NCBI GenBank assembly: GCA_031258895.1
Contig: JAIRMF010000104.1
Coordinates: forward strand, 1-5,020
DNA length: 5,020 nucleotides
DNA from: Dysgonamonadaceae bacterium
GTDB lineage: Bacteria > Bacteroidota > Bacteroidia > Bacteroidales > Azobacteroidaceae
Reading direction: 5' to 3'
Below the pieces are notes generated by a model. The model made no database searches. It saw only the letters and a list, made by a program, of their open reading frames with translations, and had not been told where the DNA came from. A program made the translations under genes and the position numbers. Shown here piece after piece: positions 1 through 5,020 of this stretch (position 1 is the first letter of the stretch; each line of letters begins with the position of its first letter).

Positions 1-1397
1 CGTACCGCTTCCGGATTGGTATCCAGCAGTGGAATGTCTTCGGCTTTCGGACTTGTGAACGGATGATGTTTGGCGAAGTATCTTCCGAGTTGATCATCAT
101 ATTCAAGTAGAGGGAAATCCGTTACCCAGAGGCAACTGAACTCGTTCTTCGATCTCAGTCCGAGCTGTGATCCCAATTCTAATCGTAATTCGCAGAGTTG
201 TTTTTGTGTTCTTTCCGTTTTTCCGCACAGTATCAGCATCAGGTCTCCCGGTTTTGCATTTGCCCGTTCGGCCCAGGATTTTAACTGATCGGCGGTATAA
301 AATTTATCGACGGACGACTTGATGTTTCCCGTAGGTTCAATCTTCAGATAGATTAGGCCTTGTGCTCCGATCTGCGGTCGCTTCACGAATTCGGTCAGTT
401 CGTCGAGTTGTTTGCGGGTATATCCTGCACATCCTTTTGCCACTATTGCTCCTACGTATTGCGCATTATCGAATGGCGCGAAGTTTCTCCCAATTGTAAG
501 GTCTTTTATTTCCGCAATTTTCATTCCAAAACGTGTATCGGGTTTATCTGAGCCATACAGTCTCATTGCCTCACCGTAAGGCAGTCTGATAAATGTTGTC
601 GGTTCTATTCCCTTTATTGTCTTGAACAGATATTTAGTCAATCCTTCGAATATGTTTATGACGTCTTCCTGATCTATGAACGACATTTCACAGTCTATTT
701 GTGTAAATTCCGGTTGTCTGTCGGCTCTTAGGTCTTCGTCACGGAAACACTTGACAATTTGGAAGTATCGGTCGAATCCGGCAACCATGAGTAATTGTTT
801 GAACAATTGCGGTGACTGCGGTAGTGCGTAGAACTGTCCCGGATTCATTCTCGACGGTACAACGAAGTCTCGTGCACCTTCGGGTGTTGATGCGACGAGC
901 GCAGGAGTTTCCACATCAATAAAGTCGAGTTTGTTCAGGTATGATCTTGTTGCGGATGTTATCTTGTGTCGCAGTTCAAGGTTTGATCTTATTATGTTAC
1001 GTCTCAGGTCTAAATACCGGTATTTCATTCTTATGTCGTCTCCGCCGTCGGTCTCTGTTTCTATCGTGAACGGTGGCGTTTCGGAAATATTCAGGATATT
1101 GAGTTCCGAGACTGTTATTTCAATATCTCCTGTTACTATATTTTTATTTTTGCTGGATCTTTCCGACACTATACCTTTAACTTGGATTACCCACTCGCGT
1201 CCAAGTTTTTCTGCCTTGTCGAACAGTTCGTCGTTTTCTTCGCGGTTGAATACTAATTGGGTGATTCCGTATCTGTCTCTCAGGTCGACGAAGATCATTC
1301 CGCCGAGTTTTCTTGTTCTCTGCGTCCATCCGGACAGCGTCACGGTTTGTCCCTTATTTTCGAGGCGTAGCTCGCCGCAGGTTTTTGTTCTGTACAT
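1..1397 (-). CDS. aspS: Aspartyl-tRNA synthetase, bacterial type (C-terminal end beyond the window)
   Basis: Cytoplasmic class II aminoacyl-tRNA synthetase that charges tRNA-Asp with aspartate using ATP. The frame stays open from the ATG at 1397-1395 to the left edge, giving 465 codons of a family that is usually about 585-600 residues. An N-terminal OB-fold anticodon-binding domain spans about residues 1-105 (GMIFVDLRDRYGITQLVF at 34-50). Class II motif 1 lies around 146-172 (DVETPALVASTPEGARDF, 161-178). QSPQLFKQLLM is at 194-204 and motif 2 at 218-231 (FRDEDLRADRQPEF). The insertion domain typical of bacterial AspRS covers roughly 285-410, and AKHHPFTSP lies near 440. Motif 3 lies off the window. 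Leu31 and Lys83 match discriminating AspRS enzymes rather than the His/Gly pair of non-discriminating ones (family knowledge), so specificity for tRNA-Asp is inferred. The start is the first in-frame ATG, fits the family N-terminus, has no Shine-Dalgarno, and lies 11 bases after the rhamnosidase stop. Confidence 0.97.
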   Translation of the reverse strand, partial: MYRTKTCGELRLENKGQTVTLSGWTQRTRKLGGMIFVDLRDRYGITQLVFNREENDELFDKAEKLGREWVIQVKGIVSERSSKNKNIVTGDIEITVSELNILNISETPPFTIETETDGGDDIRMKYRYLDLRRNIIRSNLELRHKITSATRSYLNKLDFIDVETPALVASTPEGARDFVVPSRMNPGQFYALPQSPQLFKQLLMVAGFDRYFQIVKCFRDEDLRADRQPEFTQIDCEMSFIDQEDVINIFEGLTKYLFKTIKGIEPTTFIRLPYGEAMRLYGSDKPDTRFGMKIAEIKDLTIGRNFAPFDNAQYVGAIVAKGCAGYTRKQLDELTEFVKRPQIGAQGLIYLKIEPTGNIKSSVDKFYTADQLKSWAERANAKPGDLMLILCGKTERTQKQLCELRLELGSQLGLRSKNEFSCLWVTDFPLLEYDDQLGRYFAKHHPFTSPKAEDIPLLDTNPEAV

Positions 1398-1408
1398 GGG
1401 GTGATTTT

Positions 1409-4400
1409 TTATATGGTTACTTTGTAGTTGTATTTTCCCGATTTAATTTTTCTTTCCGTTCCATCCGGAAGTATCACTGTTGCAGTCGTGTTAGCCGGAA
1501 CCGTCACATTGAGTTCGAATTTACCGTCTTTTTTCATCCAGTTCACCTCTATGTTACCGTTTATGGAATGATAGTTTCCTCGCGCCCACCGGAGGTTTTC
1601 TCCCGGATCCGGTTTAATTATAAAGTGTCTGTATCCCTGGCTGTTCGGATCGAGTTGTATTCCGAGTATGTGGCGATATAACCACTGTCCGACCGCTCCG
1701 ATTGCAACATGATTCATGGAGTTCATTCCTGCATCCTGGAATCCGCGTCCTGCGACGTATCCGTCCCATCTTTCCCATATCGTTGTCGCCCCTTGATCGA
1801 TAGAATACAGCCAGGAGGGGAAACGATGGCTTGTGAGTAATCTCCACGATATGTCACCGTATCCGTACCGGCTCAGTTGTTCCATTAGCATGACCGTGCC
1901 GTGTATTCCGGTAGATATTCTAAAATCGTAGTCTTTGACTGCCTCGACCATCCATTTTGCCGCTTGTTTTCTTAGATGTTCGGGTAAGATATCGAACTGT
2001 AATGCGATTGCATATCCGGCCTGAGTTTCGCCTTTTATTTTTCCTTCGGATGAAACGTAATTTCTTACGAAAGCCTCACGTATACCGTTGGCTAAGGCGG
2101 CATATTTTTTAAAATCCGATTTATGTCCGAGAAGTTTTGCCGACTGCGCTACGATCTCTGCCGATTTTGCAAAATATGCAGTTGCGAATACTTCTTTCGG
2201 GACGCTGCCGCGATTTTTCGGATAGTCGTCCAATGAATTTATCCAGTTACCGTTTAACCAGTCGTTATAACTGTTGGCGAGATTGTTTTCCCACGTTAAT
2301 TGCGGATTGTATTTATGTACGAAATCGACCCACTTCTTCATTGATTCGTAGTTTTTATCGAGTATATCTATGTCGTTGTAGTTTTGGTATACTCGCCACG
2401 GGATTACCGTTCCGGCGTCTGCCCATCCGGGCGCCGCGAAGAAGTTTCTCCATGTTCCGTCGTGTGGAGCGATGTCCGGATATCGGCCGTCTTCCAATTG
2501 TGAGTCTCTTATGTCGCGTACCCATTTCGTATAGAATCCGGCCATATCGAGGTTATAGATGGCTGTTTGTGAAAATATTTGCGCATCTGCCATCCATCCT
2601 TCGCGTTCATCTCTTTGCGGGCAATCGGTTGGTATTGAGATCAGGTTTCCCCACAGCGTCCATCTGATGTTGGACCAAAGTTTGTTAAGGTCTTTGTTTG
2701 AACATTCGAAATTGCTTTTTATCGGCGAGGAGGAAGCGATTGCTATCCCGACTACGTTTTCTTTTTGCGGTTCTTTTGTCAATCCGTCCACTTCGACGTA
2801 CCGAAATCCGTGGTATGTGAATCTGGGTTCGTATACGATTTTTTTCTCGTTGTGTGGTTGATAGACGTCGATTTGTTTGGCTTCCCGCAAGTTTTCGGTA
2901 TAGAGAGTACCGTCTTCGTAAAGACATTCTCCATAGCGGAGGCGAATTGTATTATTCGGATTGTACGGAATGTTTAACCTGACCCATCCGGGGATATTTT
3001 GTCCTATGTCGAATATGTATTTATTTTTCCCTACTTTATGTACCGAAATCGCCGTTATTTCTTCTACGGCTTTTATCGGTTCATTAAGTTGTGAGACAAG
3101 ATTCCATTTCTCATCCTTGTATACCGAAACCGTTTTCCACAGGGAATCATCATATCCGGGCAAGTTCCATCCGGCCTTTTCGTATGATGCGTCATAAACT
3201 TCGCCGATGAATAGCGACGCTTCACGTATCGGTCCCTGTTCACATATCTTCCAGCTACCGTCTGTGACGATTGATTCGGTTGTGCCGTCTCCATAGTTTA
3301 TGACGAGACGTCCGATAAATTTTCGGAAGAGGCCGTAACCGCCGCGATTCGGGTGCGACCATCTTGCGCCTGCGAACCATCCGTCGGCGAGCATTGCTCC
3401 GAGAGCATTTTCGCCTTCTCTGATCAGGTTTGTTACGTCGTACGTTTGGAATTGCAAGTGACTGTCGTAATCTGTGAACTCCGGCGCGAGATACCTGTTT
3501 CCGACCTTTTGACCGTTGATATAGGCTTCATATACGCCCTGTGCCGAGACCGACCAGAAGGCGCTTTTGTGTTTTTTTACCGTTTTTATTTCTTTTCGTA
3601 AGAGTGGCGAGGGTGGTATTTTGTCGGAATATTTCGGAAGATTACTTGCCGTTTTGTATCCGTCTGTGAGGCGTTTTTGTTCCCATTTTCTGTCGAGCGA
3701 TGTTGTGTCGGAGGTTTCGACAGCGGCGTTGAGCGCGATATTTTCAGAGTTTTGGTGGATTTCTATTTCAGCGATTCCGAATTTTTCTTTGCTGTCTTTT
3801 TCGTCTTTTGCGAGTTTTATTATGTTGAATTTGACGTAGCGTGCGGAGACGGGTTTTATAAGGCGTTTGTGGTAGAATGTTCCTGAGTTTACGGAGACGT
3901 CGTTTTCCGTTTCGTCGATAATTTTGGATGCGTTATTGAAGTTGTTGTCGGATGATATTTCGATTGTGAATCGTACCGGGAATATTTTCTCCTTGTTTTT
4001 TACGGGATACATTTTCACGGCGTCTATGTTGGTAACTTTTCCGAGATCGATAACGATCCATTTGTTTTCATTTTCTGTTTCGCTGTATTCGGAGGTGTAT
4101 CCGGAGGATGGGTAGTATTTGTTTTCGTAGGGCGCTTCGGTTGTTTTTTCGCCTATCCACAGCGCTTTTGGGTTACTGTCCCAATCGGGGCCGGTGAATA
4201 TTCGCGACACTTTACTTGAGCCTGATTCGCGATTTGTTTCGTCCCACACCGTAACTTTCCAGTAGTATATTGTATTTGCTTTCAGCGCCGGTCCATGATA
4301 TTTGATTTGATTTGTTTCCCCGCTTCGAACGATACCGGAAGACCATTTATTTTCGGAGAGGAATTTTTCATCGGTATCGACTGAGATGCGGTATGCCGTT

Positions 4401-4582
4401 TGACGTTTGTTGGGTTCTTCCGATTCGAGTTCCCAGCTGAATCTTGGGTTTAGCACACTTATTCCGACGGGGTCGGTCATGTACTCGCATCTTGGGTTAA
4501 CCACTTTTAGGGATTGTCCTAAGCAGCCGGTATTGAGGACGGCCATCACGAATAAAATGGAAACGAGCTTTTTCATAGCCAT
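1409..4582 (-). CDS. Secreted alpha-L-rhamnosidase, glycoside hydrolase family 78, with inserted discoidin-like domain
   Basis: Predicted to release terminal alpha-L-rhamnose from plant or microbial glycans by an inverting mechanism, in the periplasm or at the envelope. It has 1057 residues and the GH78 domain order. A signal peptide covers about 1-20, followed by an N-terminal fibronectin-like domain (about 25-132). An inserted discoidin-like domain follows (about 146-322), then the rhamnosidase N domain (about 324-500, YEAYINGQKVGNRYLAPEFTDYD). A beta-sandwich (about 505-620), the six-hairpin (alpha/alpha)6 catalytic domain (about 625-975) and a C-terminal beta domain (about 976-1057) complete it. 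The signature DCPQRDEREGWMAD (653-666) supplies the probable general acid Glu659, and GATTIWERWDG (931-941) the probable base Glu937, so catalysis looks intact. Cys20 could be a lipid anchor (NTGC), but Asn at -3 is atypical and no acidic residues follow, so signal peptidase I cleavage near Gly22 is also possible. Start: ATG at 4582; a second in-frame ATG (Met3, 4576) would also leave an intact signal peptide. The exact substrate linkage cannot be read from the sequence. Confidence 0.95.
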   Translation of the reverse strand: MAMKKLVSILFVMAVLNTGCLGQSLKVVNPRCEYMTDPVGISVLNPRFSWELESEEPNKRQTAYRISVDTDEKFLSENKWSSGIVRSGETNQIKYHGPALKANTIYYWKVTVWDETNRESGSSKVSRIFTGPDWDSNPKALWIGEKTTEAPYENKYYPSSGYTSEYSETENENKWIVIDLGKVTNIDAVKMYPVKNKEKIFPVRFTIEISSDNNFNNASKIIDETENDVSVNSGTFYHKRLIKPVSARYVKFNIIKLAKDEKDSKEKFGIAEIEIHQNSENIALNAAVETSDTTSLDRKWEQKRLTDGYKTASNLPKYSDKIPPSPLLRKEIKTVKKHKSAFWSVSAQGVYEAYINGQKVGNRYLAPEFTDYDSHLQFQTYDVTNLIREGENALGAMLADGWFAGARWSHPNRGGYGLFRKFIGRLVINYGDGTTESIVTDGSWKICEQGPIREASLFIGEVYDASYEKAGWNLPGYDDSLWKTVSVYKDEKWNLVSQLNEPIKAVEEITAISVHKVGKNKYIFDIGQNIPGWVRLNIPYNPNNTIRLRYGECLYEDGTLYTENLREAKQIDVYQPHNEKKIVYEPRFTYHGFRYVEVDGLTKEPQKENVVGIAIASSSPIKSNFECSNKDLNKLWSNIRWTLWGNLISIPTDCPQRDEREGWMADAQIFSQTAIYNLDMAGFYTKWVRDIRDSQLEDGRYPDIAPHDGTWRNFFAAPGWADAGTVIPWRVYQNYNDIDILDKNYESMKKWVDFVHKYNPQLTWENNLANSYNDWLNGNWINSLDDYPKNRGSVPKEVFATAYFAKSAEIVAQSAKLLGHKSDFKKYAALANGIREAFVRNYVSSEGKIKGETQAGYAIALQFDILPEHLRKQAAKWMVEAVKDYDFRISTGIHGTVMLMEQLSRYGYGDISWRLLTSHRFPSWLYSIDQGATTIWERWDGYVAGRGFQDAGMNSMNHVAIGAVGQWLYRHILGIQLDPNSQGYRHFIIKPDPGENLRWARGNYHSINGNIEVNWMKKDGKFELNVTVPANTTATVILPDGTERKIKSGKYNYKVTI
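3617..4147 (-). other. Discoidin (F5/8 type C)-like domain inserted in the rhamnosidase, possibly circularly permuted
   Basis: Residues about 146-322 separate ALWIGE of the N-terminal region from PSPLLRKE, which in ordinary GH78 enzymes follow each other closely. The insert carries discoidin hallmarks: GYTSEYSE at 161-168, KWIVIDLGKV at 174-183, FPVRFTIEISSD at 201-212, SARYVKFNIIKL at 246-257 and IAEIEIHQ at 270-277. A segment of the type that normally opens such a domain (NIALNAAVETSD at 281-292, then KRLTDGYKTASN at 303-314) comes after the final strand instead of before the first one. Discoidin domains commonly bind sugars as CBM32-type modules, so a targeting role is inferred. The insert is rich in Lys, Asn, Glu and Ser. 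The domain family is fairly secure; the permutation is my reading of motif order. Confidence 0.7.
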
Positions 4583-4606
4583 GTATTTTGATTAAAATTG
4601 AGAGTG

Positions 4607-4640
4607 CAAAGGTAGTGAAAAGTAATTATTTTTTTAATTC
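4607..4640 (-). promoter_or_regulatory. Probable leftward promoter of the rhamnosidase (-aspS) unit
   Basis: Read on the minus strand, 4614-4607 is TACCTTTG, matching the Bacteroidetes -7 consensus TAnnTTTG. Its end lies 24 bases before the rhamnosidase ATG, implying a short A/T-rich leader of roughly 20 bases without a Shine-Dalgarno. No clear TTG -33 element is found about 19 bases upstream; that stretch is A-rich on this strand, with a run of seven A residues (complement of 4629-4635). The promoter may therefore be weak or activator-dependent, which would suit a glycan-induced gene. The call rests on the -7 match and its position. Confidence 0.6.
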
Positions 4641-4643
4641 GTT

Positions 4644-4673
4644 TTGCTGTTTAGGAAACAATTCATACCTTTG
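4644..4673 (+). promoter_or_regulatory. Rightward promoter P1 (divergent to the rhamnosidase promoter)
   Basis: TTG at 4644-4646, a 19-base spacer and TACCTTTG at 4666-4673 together match both elements and the spacing of the Bacteroidetes primary sigma-factor promoter (TTG, about 19-20 bases, TAnnTTTG). It is the best-formed promoter in the window. Transcription would start near 4680 and run toward the AC repeat. No convincing long gene lies directly downstream. The product could be a short RNA, a small peptide (ORF at 4682), or a long leader for the gene beginning at 4997. Confidence 0.65.
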
Positions 4674-4681
4674 CATCCGTT

Positions 4682-4815
<134 letters not shown>

Positions 4816-4816
<1 letters not shown>

Positions 4817-4845
4817 CCGCGTATACGCGCATATGCGCGAGCGGC
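4816..4845. repeat. GC-rich inverted repeat containing a 14-base perfect palindrome
   Basis: The core CGCGCATATGCGCG (4826-4839) is perfectly self-complementary. An outer stem GCCGC (4816-4820) pairs with GCGGC (4841-4845) across a bulge of GTATA on the left and A on the right. As RNA it could fold into a stable stem; as DNA it could be a cruciform or a dimeric protein site. No clean U-run follows (CAATTTTACC, 4849-4858), so it is a poor match to an intrinsic terminator, although it could attenuate transcription from P1. Positions 4818-4839 are also strictly alternating purine-pyrimidine. Confidence 0.75.
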
Positions 4846-4876
4846 AGCCAATTTTACCAAAAATCCTTCGGATCGT

Positions 4877-4892
4877 CTGACGGGGCTGTCAG
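4877..4892. repeat. Short inverted repeat just upstream of promoter P2
   Basis: CTGAC (4877-4881) and GTCAG (4888-4892) are inverted copies separated by six bases, ending one base before the presumed -33 element at 4894. The position would suit an operator or activator site, but a five-base arm can easily occur by chance. Confidence 0.25.
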
Positions 4893-4893
4893 G

Positions 4894-4923
4894 CTGTATT
4901 TCGGGGGTGTCTGTGTACCTTTG
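4894..4923 (+). promoter_or_regulatory. Rightward promoter P2 for the gene starting at 4997
   Basis: TACCTTTG at 4916-4923 matches the Bacteroidetes -7 consensus exactly. CTG at 4894-4896, 19 bases upstream, is a one-mismatch version of the TTG -33 element. A transcript starting near 4930 would have a leader of about 65-70 bases before the ATG at 4997. The leader is A/T-rich and contains a two-codon start-stop, ATG AGA TAA (4949-4957). Confidence 0.65.
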
Positions 4924-4996
4924 CAGCCTAAACAAAATTAAAATCATTATGAGATAAATATAAATAAGTACCAGTTGAAAATTAGTTTGTATTAAA

Positions 4997-5020
4997 ATGG
5001 GAAAATCGAATATTCAAACT
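4997..5020 (+). CDS. Start of an unidentified gene running off the right edge
   Basis: ATG at 4997-4999 begins an open frame reading MGKSNIQT up to the window end. It is supported by the upstream promoter P2 and by the A/T-rich bases before the ATG (ATTAAA), the usual Bacteroidetes start context with no Shine-Dalgarno. Eight residues are too few to assign a family. It is oriented away from the rhamnosidase, so it is probably an independently controlled unit. Confidence 0.5.

Noticed and set aside
931..1404. 157-codon open frame on the plus strand
   Set aside because: It is antisense to the clearly conserved aspS N-terminal region, has no family resemblance and no promoter, and reads as a low-complexity Ser/Leu/Phe-rich shadow.
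1398..1408. A terminator between the rhamnosidase and aspS
   Set aside because: Eleven bases leave no room for a hairpin, and no inverted repeat overlaps the rhamnosidase stop codon.
1614..1847. Minus-strand open frames inside the rhamnosidase (also 2685-2927 and 3073-3294)
   Set aside because: They lie in a different frame of an intact, well-conserved enzyme and are Arg/Thr-rich in the way typical of out-of-frame reading.
2137..2667. 176-codon open frame on the plus strand
   Set aside because: It is antisense to the catalytic domain of the rhamnosidase, including its DCPQRDER signature, and has no recognisable motifs.

Overview
The window looks like a piece of a Bacteroidetes chromosome, most likely Bacteroidales. 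The evidence is three promoter -7 elements of the Bacteroidetes form TAnnTTTG (all TACCTTTG), start codons preceded by A/T-rich sequence with no Shine-Dalgarno motif, a secreted family 78 rhamnosidase typical of glycan-degrading Bacteroidetes, and moderate GC content. The species cannot be named from the sequence alone.

Layout. Positions 1 to 4582 are two genes read leftward on the minus strand. The first in transcription order is a 1057-residue secreted alpha-L-rhamnosidase (4582-1409). Eleven bases after its stop comes aspS, aspartyl-tRNA synthetase (1397 to the left edge, about 80% of the gene present). The tight spacing, with no terminator or recognisable promoter between them, suggests that a housekeeping tRNA synthetase is at least partly co-transcribed with a polysaccharide-degrading enzyme. 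Every other long ORF in this part lies inside or antisense to these two genes and appears to be a shadow.

Positions 4583 to 4996 are intergenic and unusually structured. A leftward promoter serves the rhamnosidase and a well-formed rightward promoter lies back-to-back with it. Next come a perfect 18-unit AC dinucleotide repeat, a 22-base alternating purine-pyrimidine tract containing a 14-base perfect palindrome and flanked by a short GC stem, and a second rightward promoter. That promoter leads to an ATG at 4997, the probable first codons of a gene continuing past the right edge. All three -7 elements share the same ten bases, TACCTTTGCA. A short open frame (4682-4816) starts just after the first rightward promoter and runs through the repeat, so repeat slippage would change its reading frame.

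The most interesting points are the long dinucleotide repeat between two promoters (candidate phase-variable or supercoiling-sensitive element) and the domain inserted in the rhamnosidase. That domain looks like a carbohydrate-binding discoidin (F5/8 type C) domain whose usual N-terminal segment appears at its C-terminal end. I saw no CRISPR array, tRNA, rRNA, insertion sequence or obvious new defence system.
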